Origin: Tamarix chinensis
Lineage: Eukaryota; Streptophyta; Magnoliopsida; Caryophyllales; Tamaricaceae
DNA: 64,000 nt
Assembly (NCBI GenBank): GCA_030549775.1
Contig: CM060177.1
Coordinates: 69,847,638 to 69,911,637, forward strand
Reading direction: 5' to 3'
Positions 36,106-48,760 of this stretch are shown piece after piece. Position 1 is the stretch's first letter, and each line of letters opens with the position of its first letter. Under the pieces are notes generated by a model that saw only the letters and a list, made by a program, of their open reading frames with translations, was not told the DNA's origin and did no database searches. Position numbers and translations under genes: made by a program.

Positions 36106-38973
36106 TGTGCCCCAAAATTAAAGACTTAGAAATTATGTTTTAAATATTTAATTACAAAATCTAAGACAAAAAACATAGGGCTGTCATACAGCATCTCATA
36201 TAGGAAAGGTACTCCCTATACGTAGTTTTTATTTAGTATAAGACAAAAGTAATCTTGTATCTAAGAATCAAATGTATAAAGCACCTAATTCCACTATGAT
36301 ATAGGGTATAAAACAGAGATAAGGGAACACATTTAATGAAAACATAAGACTAAGAGTTGATAAAGATATAGAGATATTCGGATAATCATACCCTTTACCA
36401 ATTTGATTATGCACTTACAAAAGGCAAGTACATCTATAAGTAGTAATCAACAATCACATATAAAACAAGGTGATATATTATCGTTGAAATGATTAATCCC
36501 CATGAAAAGGATGACCAATATGTTATATTCTAAGGAAATAATATAATTATAGTAGAGTTACACAGAATACAAAAGGTCATATAAAAGAATAAGCATGCAT
36601 AATGATTAGCATAATAAGATGCAAGAGGAGAAATAAATCAAGAAACCAATTATTAGATATAATAATAATAATAAATATTCTTATTTAAGTTGAGTTTAGG
36701 GATATTACTACTCTCAATTCGGTGGAATAAATCGAAGCACCTCTTAGAAAAAAATACTCATGAGTTACTATTATCATCTGGCGAAATAAACCCAATATAT
36801 ATGAGGGAAACATGATATTAACCACTACTATTAACCTAATGTAATTATCTAAAGCACCTTTTGAGGGAAAAATGCTCCTGATTCACTATTATCATCTAGT
36901 AGAATGAAATCAACACCTTGGTCCTAATTCACACAATCTTTCATTTGAAGTTATTAATGTCTCATACATTAATCTATTTATCATATTCTTATTCTTATTG
37001 ATTCTAGGGACCTCACTATTTTTAATTTGGTGGAATGAACTAATTCACCTCTCAATGCATAATGCTCCTAAGTTACTACTATTGTCTGGTGGAATGGGTA
37101 CATAACACCTTGACTTTAGCTCATGTGATCTTTCACTTTAAGTTATTAGTATCTTATTCGTTGTTATATATCTCAAGATCATCAGGAATACACACATGTA
37201 AATATTCAAGGCACATAATGTATCTTAACATAATTATTTAAAACACATAAAAAACAATCACATGAATACCAAGACATCCCTAAAGGGAAAAGGCCATATT
37301 TCTCCTAAGAAATCTTAATTTCATAACTTAAGCATAAATTCTTTCTTATACTCATTTTATCACAAAATTTATCACACCCATACCTAAAATATTATTATTG
37401 AAAACATGTCAAAAATCAAGGTCTAAATCCAACTTCTTTCATATGTGATAAGAATATGACTTCAAGGTTACTATTTATAAATCCCTATGAAACCCTAATT
37501 TCATAAATTTGGCATAACTTTTTCATTAAGACTTATATAACCAATAAACTTTATGCACCTTCATAAGATGCCAATATTAATCACATATTTGAAAATGAAG
37601 GTTTAACTCTCATGTTTTACATATGCAATAATAACTCTGTCTCTAAGATTATTATTCCCAATTTAAGCTATTTTATCATTTTATTAGACTTAAGATATTC
37701 TTATTTACTCCAAATATTTTAAAAAATAAATTTAACCTATTTAGATCCAAATAACATATAAAAATACTAAATATTATATATTCAACCCATTGTGACCAAA
37801 TTGCCTTTAGATAGCCAAAATGCTCATATTTTCACGAAAACCCTACAGGTCCTAATATTAATATTTTTGACCTCTAGCACATATCCTCATGAAGATACTT
37901 AACAACAAGTGTGTGTGTGCATGTGTAATCAAACATTAACCTAATGTAGATAAATGATTCATGTTAGCCTTCTCAACTTACAAAACTTGCTTAACTAAAC
38001 GACACTTATAAACACATGCTTCCACATATTGCTCATATTTCCACAATACCACAAAGCATATCATATAGCAACTTTATCAACATGAAATTATTGTCATAAT
38101 AATAATAGCTACCCTGATTTTTCATACTAATATACATATCACATACAAAACTCTAATTACAACATAAATCCCTACCAAAAATATCTCCACTCTCTAAGCA
38201 CGTATAACCTAACACTTCTCCTCTAAGACCACTAGAAAAAAAACATAAGAATCAATAATAATACAACATTTACCTCAATAAATAAAAATAAGGAAAATAT
38301 TAAGCAAAATATGGTGGAAATGGAGCAAAATTGAAGCAAACCAAGTTTCACAAAGGTCAAATTAGCTACGATAGAATTTGATGCAACTAGGGAGTTACAA
38401 TATGAATGACTTATGTAGTTAGGGGAGGGATTGCATGATCTCCTCATATTAGTGGTGATGTTAACATGAAAGTATGATGTTGAGGGAGAGTGATGTAGTG
38501 ATGTGTTTAGGGTAGGTTTAGCGTGAGGTTGTGAGATAATTAGGGGTGATTTGCATCAATATTTCACACATCCAGGCTTGTATAGTGTAAGCAGCTCATG
38601 TTGAGGTTGTTTTGCAGCATTAGATGACAAAGGTTTCATAGAGCTTTGCTAATGAAAATGGTGGGAGGATGACAAATGACACATAGGCAAGTTGAGGATA
38701 GGAAGAGAGATTATGGGGAGTTATGTGGAATGGAAAAATATGGAGTAGGAAGGGAAAGGGATATTTATAAGAGATGAGGTGAGGGTAAAAGTAAGGAATA
38801 ACAAAAGTGTGATGGTTAGGGAAGCCTAAAATTTTCAAGCAATTAGTGGAGGAGAGGGATAAAGCATACCTTTTGATGGTGAAGTTTATGCTGCAGGATA
38901 GAGGACATTTGGGCTAGTGTAGTTAGAGTGTAAGGTTGGGAAGGGAATAAAGAGGTCATGCAAGGAGAGAAGG
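36106..38973 (-). repeat. Decayed LTR, first part (interrupted at 38974)
   Basis: Begins TGTGCCCCAAAATT, a worn TGTAACACCCCAAAATT. It carries a hairpin box at 36477-36512 and three degenerate units with TTCGGTGGAATAAA or TGGTGGAATG (36710-37100) like those of the D and 49451 LTRs. A purine-rich block (38440-38970) stands just before the inserted LTR. Its tail probably resumes at 40779. Frames at 38232-38447 and 38620-38838 (minus) are shadows. No gene. Confidence 0.5.
36477..36512 (-). other. LTR hairpin box, diverged copy
   Basis: ATTAT...ATGAT and ATCC...GGAT stems in tandem, 371 nt from the LTR start. The second stem shows a C-G to T-A change relative to ACCC...GGGT in the 49451 LTR. Confidence 0.35.
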
Positions 38974-40778
38974 TGTAACACCCTAAAATATCACTAGGTT
39001 TGTTAATTCATGCTAGGATGTAAATTCTCATCATAAAGAATCATATTATAGCATTGTAGAAAGTCCCAAAGCATAGCAAGTCTAAAATGAACAAAATAGC
39101 ACATTCTAGTTGAATTAGTTGATCAATTTGTCTCAGCCAAACCCTAGAGTTCCCTTGAACTATTTAATCGGTTTGGTCTAACTAGTTGACTGTTTTAACA
39201 TTAGTTAATTGGTTTTGACAAACTAGTATATGGTTTTATTTAGAGAGTAACTAAAGTCACCATAGACCATCCAATCGATCAGTTTGGACCAACCAGTTGA
39301 CTATTCTAACGGCTAGTCAATCACTTTTTCTCAGATAACACATAACAAACATTTTACATGTGATTTACACTATAAAATATTAACACATCCAAACCATAAC
39401 ATGTTATAGAAAAATTCCAAGATTTAACAGCTCATAAACTAAATCATGCTTCATTTTCAAGAAAATCAACCCTATTTTCCATAAATTAAGAACTTTTTGC
39501 AAAATTCTTAATTAATTCAACATAAATCATTTAGAGAGTCAAAATCTTATAAAGGCATATAAAATTATCATTTTACAAAGTGAATTAAATCACATGCTTA
39601 TTCATGCCACATTTCCAAGGTAAGAATGACGTACTTAATGTTTAATAAGACTTCCTACTAAAGAGGAGAAACTCAAGCTAGAAGATTTCAACTTCCAAAT
39701 AATTTAAAAATAATAGGTTAAAACTCATAAGTTATTGAATAACTTTCACAAATAAATCACTCATATTAAGGATAAAATAGACTTACCACTTCAAAGAGAA
39801 AAATAGAGAAATATTGAGCTAAAAAAACCTCAACTCCCTCCTAAATCTAACACTTTCTTACTAAAGGATTAAGTAAGAGGGAGGTAGAGAAAGGATTATA
39901 AGAGTGAATGGAATTTAGATGTAAGATCAAAGTGGAGAGGAATTAACAAAAGTGCTTGAGGACTTGGATATTTCATAGGTTGAATGATAGGTGAAAAGAA
40001 GAATTGATTAGGATTATTTCTAGCCAACAAATTAGTTAAGGAATGACTGAAATTACACAATAGATGAAAGCATGTAATTTCACCATTCAAAAATAAGATC
40101 TATAGTTAAATTTATCAAGGATAGATTGACTTCCATGTTAGATCTCAAATGGTAATTTTTCTATAGAATGTAGGTTGAGATCATCAAGAAAATATTTAAT
40201 ATAAGAAGGGAAATGGAGGATTGGAGTGGGAAATGAATCTCCCACCCATGTAGGGATAATTTGGAAATCAAAGCATACTTTTAGAGGTGTGTAGAGGGGA
40301 GAGGAAGAAGAAGACAAGAGTAAGATCATATTTTCCTTCAACTGTCAAAATTGAACCTCGAACTTGTTTGAGGCAAATACAAAAGTGGAATAAATTAACA
40401 AAAGGGTTAAGGATCACTCAAGAGAAGCTTGGAGTTGGATTATCAAAGTTCTATTTTGATGCAAGTAATTTCTCAAAAAATAAGCTTCAAAAAACACTCA
40501 ACATCAATTTGGCCAGACTAATTAACCATTCTACAGACCAGCTGATCCATTTATCCAAACTAATAAATCAGTTTGTTATAACAAAATCCTTTGCAGAAAT
40601 GTTAAAATAATCAATCGTTTACTTAAAAACTTATTTCATTCAATTTTTCAAACTTTTTTCAAATTCATTTTTACCTTAAACCCAATTACAGTTCTAAATC
40701 AACATCAACATTATCAAATTTGATTAAACATAATAATTTTTCCATTTTATAAATCTTACAAAAATATAGAGTATTACA
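38974..40778 (-). repeat. E2-family LTR, internally shortened (1.8 kb)
   Basis: TGTAACACCCT start and AGAGTATTACA end. It holds both palindrome-motif arrays (39110-39310; 40500-40615) at 1.39 kb spacing, but lacks the first ~1.4 kb seen in the 3.1-kb E2 LTR, including the hairpin box. No matching target duplication (GAAGG versus CAATA). No gene; the 107-codon frame at 40287-40610 runs through the array and has no family features. Confidence 0.7.
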
Positions 40779-41600
40779 CAATAATATATAATAGTGTATA
40801 CTTTCACATTTTTAACTTACAAGACATCAGATAATATCATTTTCATAAGAACATCATCCATCTAACATTACCAATATGATTTATCATATAGATTAAGGGA
40901 GGGGATGGTAAGAGTCAGACAATGGTAAGTCATAGGGGAAAAGAAAGAAGGATATGCAAGGTAGAAAAAAGAAAGAAAATTGGGCAAAAAAGAAAAGAAA
41001 AGAAAAAAGGAACATAAAAAAGGGAAAAAAGGAGATAAGTGTGGGGTTATGGTTAGGATTAGGTCAAAAATTATGATTAGTAAATTTAAATAAGATTAAA
41101 ATATTAATCATCCAGAATTAGTTTTAGGTTAGAAATATTAATGACCCATAATAAAGGTTAGTATTATGTTAACATCTAGGATTAAGGAATTAGAGTAAAG
41201 TAAAAATATCAATTCCCTGAGATTAGAATTAGGTTAAGGTATTAAATACTTTAGATTAATATTAGATGAATTTTTAGGGTACTATAGTAGGTTGCAAGCC
41301 CATAAGGGGAATAAGGCCAACTAAAATAGAGGATAAGGAAAGGAAAGAGAAAAAGAAGAAAGAAAAGGGTTTAGTGCTAAGATTAGAATTAGGTTTAGCT
41401 TTTTTATTAAGAATTAGCCTATAATTAATTTATCAAACATCTAGGGTAAGAGTTAGGATAAAGTATAAATGACCTAGAATTAGGATTAGATTTTGGATTA
41501 AGGAATTTGGGGTAAAATAACATTATCAATTACCTGAAATTATAATTAGGTTAAGATATTAATTAATAAAAATTAGGATTAGATAAAATGTAGGTTATCA
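40779..41600. repeat. LTR tail with purine tract and AGAATTAGGATTAGG repeats
   Basis: A (G)AAAA-rich purine tract (40890-41040) leads into 41040-41600, where variants of AGAATTAGGATTAGGTTAA recur every 60-90 bp. Similar tails follow the purine block in other LTRs. Probably the rest of the LTR begun at 36106. Confidence 0.5.
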
Positions 41601-44196
41601 AAATATTCCACTTCAAAAAAACCGCACTATTCGTGGGGGAAAAGATGAAAAGGCAAAGCTTAGGTTAATGTCAATGGTTAAAGTTGTGGTTAATGGTCAA
41701 GGTTTGACTATTACTATTTACACATTTACCATTTTAAGGTTAATCATGATTAATCCACTATTAACCCTAATTAAATTGGTTAGTATTTAATAAATCAATG
41801 CATATATTATTAGTTCTAAAATAACCATACTTAAGGTGATTAGTGGATAAGTAATGAAGAACACCTTGAACATTCATAAAGAACATGAAGAACACTTGAA
41901 CACATTTCACTAAATTTTCTCAAACTTTACTCAATGATAACTTATGTTATACTAATCCAAATGGTAACATATTATATATCAAAATTATCCTAAAAGTACA
42001 AATGAAAAACTTAAAATTACTACAATAGACACAAGTAACTCCAATTTAAATATCACAACAAGGCTAATTCTAAATACAGGTCAATAGCAAAAATAATTTT
42101 GTGTATTTAAGGGAAAACTATCATAATTTTTACAATAATATTAATTTTTTTAGACCTTAAAGTTTTTTTTTATAAAATAGACTCATAGAGATTTAATTTG
42201 ATACTAATTAGTCCTTATAAATCTCAATCATATGAGAGATATTTATCTCACAAGTTAAGTCAAATATGTAGGTATGAAATCAACCAATTTCATATTTTCT
42301 TGAATATTTCTTATATAAAACCTTTAAACAATAGCCTCATAATAATTTTAAAAATCAAATTAACAATTGAAAATAATGTACAAAAACTTTTAGCCACTAA
42401 TAAGCTTTTATGATCCATGATATAAAAATAATAAGAATAATACTTCAATGTATCTTGAAATATCAATTTTCATTAACATACATGAAATTACAATAAAAGT
42501 TGTGTTTTAGCATAAGTGAACATATTTTTAAATCTCATAAAAAGTTTAGGAAATTAGGGCTTACAAAATGAGGACTTAACACAACTTCACCATACAAAAA
42601 TACCATAAAATTGTTACAAAAAAAATTCATAAGAACCATTAAGATAAACATGTAAGGAAATAAAGGAAAGGAAAGTAGATTAAATATAAGAAAAGAAATT
42701 ATCTACTATTGAACATTGGAAAACTTCAAGGAGATTCATCCATGATGGATTCATGGCATTTTTGATTGCGATAAGGATGGGGAAAAGAAGGTGGATGCCA
42801 TAGTTTGAATAGGAAAATAAAAGATAGAAATAAGATATTGATGGTTTGGAAGTTTTCCAAGATTTAGTTATGGAAGAATAATATTATATAAGTGGCACAA
42901 GAATAAAAAAGTATAAGGGTTGAAGAATGATGTGAGTTTGAGGAAAACAAAAAGAAGGTTGATGATGATGATTAATAGTGGAATAATGATGGAGAAAATA
43001 TAGAAGGAATGAGTGGTGTAGATAAGTTTGCAATCCATTACAAGAGTTTGGATAATATAAGGTTGAGGAGTAAAGGATACTATAGGGTGAGGTGATGAGA
43101 TAAGAGGAGGAAGGTGAAGATTGAAGTGAAATCTAATGGAGGTTTTGGATTGAGGGAGAGGACAAGTATAGTGGTGTTGGTTTGTGATAGGTAGGTGAAG
43201 GATTATGTTAAAAATTATAGGAATATATTTTAGCTTAGGGATGCATAGGTATGTGTGGAAGAGTGGTGAGGTTGTATAATAGGTTTAAGGAAGGTATTTG
43301 ATGTAGTCATGGAGGTAAGTGGTTTCTAGGAAGGATTTCCATGATAATGATGGTGAATATTCCAAGAGTATTCTTATTCAAAGGAACTCAAAATTGGGGG
43401 AGGTTATATCGGTATAATACCACTAACTAAAGATCTAAATGGGTTTAGATAGGAAAGGAAGAGAAAAAAAAGGTGGCACTCATTGAGTAGATTTGAATTG
43501 ATAAGGACAGGAGGTGGAATATGATGATTGGTTAAGGAGATTTCACAAAAAATAATGGGGGATATTGTGATGATAGGGATTAGTTAAGGAGGGATGCATA
43601 AGTGGGGGAGGTGAGCCACGAAATGAAGACCAAGGAGGAGGTAAGATAGCATGGCAAGAGAAAAGAGTAAAGGGAAAAGATATGGTAAGGTATACCACAT
43701 GGTAGTAAGGTAAGATGATTAGTTAGTTTGAAATACTTCAAAGAATATCCCCTAGAATATTTTAACCATAAAACTTGTCATTTATTAGGTCTGTGTATCT
43801 TATATCAAGGGATAAGATTAGATTTTGATAGAAATCAAAGGATTAAATTAGGTTTCATGACAATAAGATATGACCAGGGTAAATAAATATAAGTTTGAAT
43901 AAACTATTATGTATGAAAATGGTGAATAAGAATAAAAATAACTAAAGTAAAAGTAATATATTTTAAAATCATTTTAACTCCAAAAAATGTAAATATATTG
44001 ATTCTCATAGTATCAAATTTTTTTGATAAGGAAAAGGGCTAGCATGGGGCTTAAAATGTGAATAATTGTGAAATAAGGCATGAATGGTGATTTTTCATTG
44101 AAATATCTATTTGCTATTTTGAACATAATTAGGAGATTCAAAGAAAATAATAAATTCAAAAATGAGTATATTATAATGATTTAGAAGGGGTTGTAT
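41601..44196. other. Unassigned AT-rich DNA, probably LTR remnants
   Basis: No coding frame and no PBS or PPT. A purine-rich zone at 42740-43700 has the composition of LTR interiors here, and the segment ends AGGGGTTGTATT, a possible worn GGGGTGTTACA, directly before the next LTR start at 44197. Frame 42198-42413 is not recognisable. Confidence 0.35.
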
Positions 44197-44409
44197 TGTA
44201 ACACCCCCAATTTACTAGCTTAAAATTTTTGTTTTATAGAAGCATTAATTATAAAATTACTTGGTGATACTGCCACACTTAGCATAAGTGATGTGTGTGA
44301 AAATATGGAATTATCAAATATGTAAACCTAAGGCTCAAATATGTTGGGTTTAAGAGGATGAAGACACAAAGGTGTTGAATTAAGAATGTAGATATTTGAA
44401 TATGGTAGA

Positions 44410-44570
44410 ATAATGATGATGATGATGATTCGATGATGGTGATGATGATTCGATTGTGGTGGATGAATGATGATGATGAATCTACAATGTTGAGATTATG
44501 ATGATGATGATGTTTTGATAATAATGAGATGATGGTGATGATGATGATGATTATAATGATGATATGGTAA
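44410..44570 (+). repeat. GATGAT-rich imperfect repeat
   Basis: Imperfect (GAT)n with GGTGAT and TTCGAT variants over about 160 bp. Confidence 0.8.
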
Positions 44571-44597
44571 ATAGGGTTAGCAAGTAGATGGTTTCGT

Positions 44598-44656
44598 GGG
44601 TTAGGGTTAGGTTTAGGGTTTAGTTTTGAAAATTAGGGTTAGGGTTTAGGGTTAGA
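44598..44656 (+). repeat. Interstitial telomere-like repeat
   Basis: Eight or so TTAGGG and TTTAGGG units mixed over 59 bp (44598-44623 and 44633-44656). TTTAGGG is the usual plant telomere unit. It lies inside an LTR. Confidence 0.7.
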
Positions 44657-45320
44657 TTTGGGATGTATTTAAACAATGAATATGGCTAGAAGGCTTGGGT
44701 TATGGAATTTAGAAAGATAATACTTAATCCTTAATTCAACTAGATGAAGAGATTAAGGATGTCAAGATTAATCGTTAACACAAATTTGATTAAAATTGAG
44801 ATGAACTCACATAGAATTCAATAAGCAATATTTACAATTTCATTCAATTTCAATTCTAATATCCAACTGTGGGTTCTATGGGTTATATAGCCAAGGTCAC
44901 TGATTACAAGATATTTTCATCCACTAGCTAAAAGATATAATCCTTCAAAAGATACCTAGCTAAAGACATAACAAGATAGAATATTTTTGAAAAACAAAAA
45001 TTGATTTATGCTACTTTATTCTCTAGCTAACCTTTAACTCAACTACTTAATTAATTAAATCAACTAATATGCATGTCTCTATTCCTCCCCCATGCACTTA
45101 GCCATGCCCTCCATGCATGCTATGCACATGCACGTATACGCCTAGTAGCTTGAATGGTACATTTAATCTATAACTACCAACGTAACCATCCTTTTATCTT
45201 TAATTTTGTAGGAGATCCTTTCTAAATGAAGAAAAATTGGTTTCATAATGATTAATGCCAAATATTGAGTGTTTTCTCCTACATCAATAAGTCTGACTCT
45301 CTTACCTTTCTTACGCCAAG

Positions 45321-45459
45321 TGCTATAGATAAAACAAACCATAACCAAAATAAATTAGCATAAATAGAATAATACATAGATAGAAGTTAGTGCTATAGAT
45401 AAAACAAACCATAACCAAAATAAATTAGCATAAATAGAATAATACATAGATAGAAGTTA
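45321..45459. repeat. Perfect 70-bp tandem duplication
   Basis: Copy 1 is 45321-45390 and copy 2 is 45391-45459. They are identical by eye, in contrast to the heavy divergence everywhere else, so the duplication is recent (or an assembly artefact). Confidence 0.9.
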
Positions 45460-45952
45460 TGGATAATTATTGTCAGTACAATAGTATAACCAAAATATAT
45501 TAAGGGACATAAGAGTCCAAAGGAAGACCAATCATGATAGAAAATCAGCACCCAAAGGTATGACACCGGTTTACCCTAAGTCTTAGACTTGAAGGCCCAC
45601 TCTAAAAGTGGAACCTCTTCCCAAGGACTCCACTTATCCTTCCCGTTCTTATATATATCTAACACTCCATGGCCCTCACATAATCATCTACAAAAGTAGT
45701 ATTGGTATGACTTCCTCGTACTGAGTAAATCATAATACCTGAGAAGAGACCATACCCGTATTTTACATAGTCACACAAAATTCAAAAATCATACTTTATC
45801 ACAAAGCATGTACCGTGACCACAAATAATATTCATGATAAAATGTATATAAAAATCCAATCTAAAACTTAATAGTAAAACATACCAGTGAACTTCTCATC
45901 ATTTTAAGGTACAAAATCATATCTGATTAGTTAAATACATTATGAAGATAGT

Positions 45953-46190
45953 GGTAGGGCATTAAAGCAATTGAAACAATAATCCAAAACAATAGCAAGA
46001 TAAGGAATTGAGGTGCCTATCGAAACAATAAGTCTAAAACAAACTAAGGTAGGACACTAAGGTGAATTTCAAATCAATGAATCCAAAATAACCTAAGGTA
46101 AGACACTAAGGTGACTACCAAACCAACAAATCAAAAGAAACCTAAGGTAGGGCATTGAGGCAACTATCGAACCACCAAATACTCGCTTTT
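45953..46190. repeat. ~49-bp minisatellite, five units
   Basis: Units start near 45953, 46005, 46049, 46098 and 46147. Each is AGG-CACTAAGGTGACTA followed by CAAACCAACAAATC-type sequence ending CCTAAGGT. Confidence 0.75.
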
Positions 46191-46350
46191 CATTTTGTTA
46201 TACAACATATACTTCCATGTTCACTTATTTACTCAATGGGGATATAATCAACCTAGGGACATAACAGTACACCTTATCATAGTGGTACTTAAAGACAACA
46301 TAATACTCTTACCTTAAACCTAGGGCTACAACGGTACCCCTAGCCATACA

Positions 46351-48181
46351 TGTAACACTCCCAAAATTCACAATGAAAAATTTTTATTTTCAGTGGAAGA
46401 ACATCTAAACATAAGAAGGGTGTTGTTGCCATAATATGTATAAGTCTAGCCCTTGAGCATCCTTATAGCAACTACAAGGCAAGATAAATAATATGTAAAT
46501 TACAATAAATATAGCATAAGTACAATCTATATCATAAATAAAAGTTAGGTGTTTATTCCAAAAGGAGTATTGAAATACATAAATAAATGCTAAACTAAAA
46601 ATTAACAAGAAGGAAACCTATTAAAACAACAACTATATGTCACACTCTTAGGTCCCTAGCCCGGGTCACAATAGCATCACTCTGCTTCGATCATAGCTTC
46701 GTATGCATCAAAGTCATCTAGCAAGTCTTCATTCACCTACATATGCTTATAAGGGGTCTCTACTCGTGGGAATGATCAATACCCATCAGAGGGGTGATCA
46801 ATATACTATGTATTAAGTAATAATAGAGTCAAAAAGGTCATACAGATCAATAACTCCACAATAAGGGATCACACATGCATAAAAAGATCATATCGACTCG
46901 TTCATTTTTATCCAAACATAAGGTATTAGTACAATAATAATCAACTCTTGATTTTATCCATGTTGGGTTTAGAGATTCCATTATTCTCAATCGGTGGAGT
47001 GATAAACAAGTACAACTTCAAGGAAGGACACACTTAACCATTATTCTCACTAGTAGATCAGTAATCATGGTAAAACCCCAGGGCAGAATGGTCCTAACTA
47101 CTATTCTCATTGGTGCATTAGTAATTAAGGTAAAATTGGTCCTGACCCATGTAGTATTCCGTTGTAAGTGATTAATGTCTCACCATAGGTTATTATCATC
47201 TAATGGTTTAATGTACTTGAGTTTGGGACCCCACTATTCTCACTTATGGAATGGTATAGGGTAAAACTTCCAAGGAAAGAATCTTTTGGACACTATCCTC
47301 GCTGATGGATCAGCAGGTATAATTGGGCCTGATTTAAGTGATCTTCCACTTTAAGTAATTTGTGTATTACTCATGTTTTATTTATTTCAGGTTCATCACA
47401 CAAACATGTGCACCTAAAATATTTATTAGTGAGAAAAATAGGAGAGGTCTGGCAAGTGGGAGAGGAAAGGAAGGAGAGCACGAGGGGGTATTTATAGGTG
47501 AGGGTGAGGCTGAAGGGGAGAGGAAGGCAACAAGTGAGCCTGTAGTCTCAACGTACATGGCTGTAGGGGGGATAAGGTATTCGTAGATGGCAGGGGTAGC
47601 ATAGAGGTGTAGGGTAGGGGTGTAGGGAATAGGCCAATGTGCATGGCCATACATAGCCGAGAGAGGAAAGGTGGAAGGATGGGCAACATGTCGGGGTGTA
47701 GGTGCAGTCACATAAATGGAAGGGAGAAGGTAACGTGAGGAAGGAGGTGGGCACAAGGAATAAGAAATAGAGAAAAGTGGAAAGAAGCAAAGAAAAGAAA
47801 GAAAAAGAGTAAAGGAAAGAAGATGGGGAACTGGCCTGGCTGCCTAGAGGTAAAGAAAGGAAAGAAAGAAAAGGGGCCACCTAAGGGAAGAAGAAAGGAA
47901 AGAAAAAAAGGTGGTAGGGCCTGGGGACAGTGTAACCCAAGAACAAGAAGAAGGGGGAAAGGAAAAAAAATAAAGGAGAGAAAAGGAAAGGAAGGATAAA
48001 GAAAAAATAAAAGAAAATGGGAAAATGAAGTTTTTAGGAGTGGGATTTAGGTTAGATTTTAGAGTAAAATTTTGATTTAGTACTAATAAATACAAATAAA
48101 ATAATATAAATTACCTATAATTAATTGATGATCATTAGATAAAAAAATTATAAATTAGGTTAAATTAATTTGTTGATACTA
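46351..48181 (-). repeat. 3' LTR of D (internally deleted)
   Basis: TGTAACACTCCC start; parallels 57597 on for about 1.05 kb, including a CTAGCAAGTC-TTATTCACCTAC block, the hairpin box and three degenerate TGGATCAGTAAT units (46975-47320). The two copies part at about 47410. The remainder is purine-rich (47440-48020) and then AT-rich, ending near TTGATACTA. Long minus-strand frames at 47382-48095 are shadows of the purine tract. Confidence 0.75.
46763..46822 (-). other. LTR hairpin box, D 3' LTR
   Basis: CTCGT-GGGA-ATGAT and ACCC-ATCAGAG-GGGT, followed by a TATGTATTAAGTAAT tail; 412 nt from the LTR end. Confidence 0.45.
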
Positions 48182-48760
48182 CCCTCTTACAAGAAGACTT
48201 TTTGCCCTAAAGTCACAAGTTAAGGCTTGGAATAGAGAGAAAAGGAATGAGGAAAATGTGATTTTGGTCATTAGCCGTAATGGTGAGGACATCGTGCTAC
48301 TAAATACTATCCCCTTAAAAGAAAGTGGTCCTGAAATCTAACTCACCTAAAATGAAGAGTTCTAGATACGCCTCACGCATGTCCTTCTCCAATTCCCAAA
48401 TGGCTTCTTTTGTTCCATGGCGGCTCCAAAGAATCTTTACGAGGAGAATTGAGCTCATCTAGTTTTGTCATGCCTTTGTAGAGAGAATTAGCAACAACCT
48501 CTGATTATAGGCTAGAGAGTTGTTAAGCTTAACCTCATTAGGCCAGATCATATGGGAAGGATGTGTAATGTACTACCACAATTGTAAGATGTGGAAGAGG
48601 TTATGGACTCATGCTAGCTCAAGTAGGAGCACCAAATGGTAAGCAACTTTGCCAACTCTATTGAGAATCTTGTAGGGACCAATATACCTTGGGCTCAACT
48701 TTCCCTTCCTATTAAACCTCTAAACTCCCTTAGTAGGAAAACCCTTAATAGAACTTTATC
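48182..48760 (-). pseudogene. pol: D integrase C-terminus and chromodomain
   Basis: On the minus strand, pieces of about 48640-48760 give the integrase C-terminal segment, and 48370-48430 gives KEAIWELEKDMREAYLELF. This is the core helix pattern of a retrotransposon chromodomain (aromatic, W-E-x-E-x-D-M, then L-F). A stop follows soon after. Chromodomains target integration to marked chromatin. The reading frame is broken several times, and the aromatic cage cannot be judged reliably. Confidence 0.65.

Larger units (their letters stand above)
44197..46350 (-). repeat. TGTAACACCCCC-type LTR fragment, composite
   Basis: Begins TGTAACACCCCCAATTTACT with a CTGCCACACTTAGCA block at about 80 bp, as in the 49451 LTR. 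Then come GAT-rich repeats, telomere-like repeats, an unassigned AT-rich segment (44660-45320), a 70-bp tandem duplication, a CTCGTACTGAGTAAATC motif near 45714, and 49-bp minisatellite units. The end is lost at the D LTR (46351). No gene; the 61-codon frame at 45163-45348 is unrecognised. Confidence 0.55.

Noticed and set aside
40287..40610. 107-codon plus-strand frame
   Set aside because: Runs over the palindrome-motif array at the end of an LTR; no conserved content in sister LTRs.
44660..45320. Possible separate small LTR or MITE insertion
   Set aside because: A TATATAACCC-like stretch on the minus strand and a change in composition suggested it, but I found no terminal repeats or target duplication.
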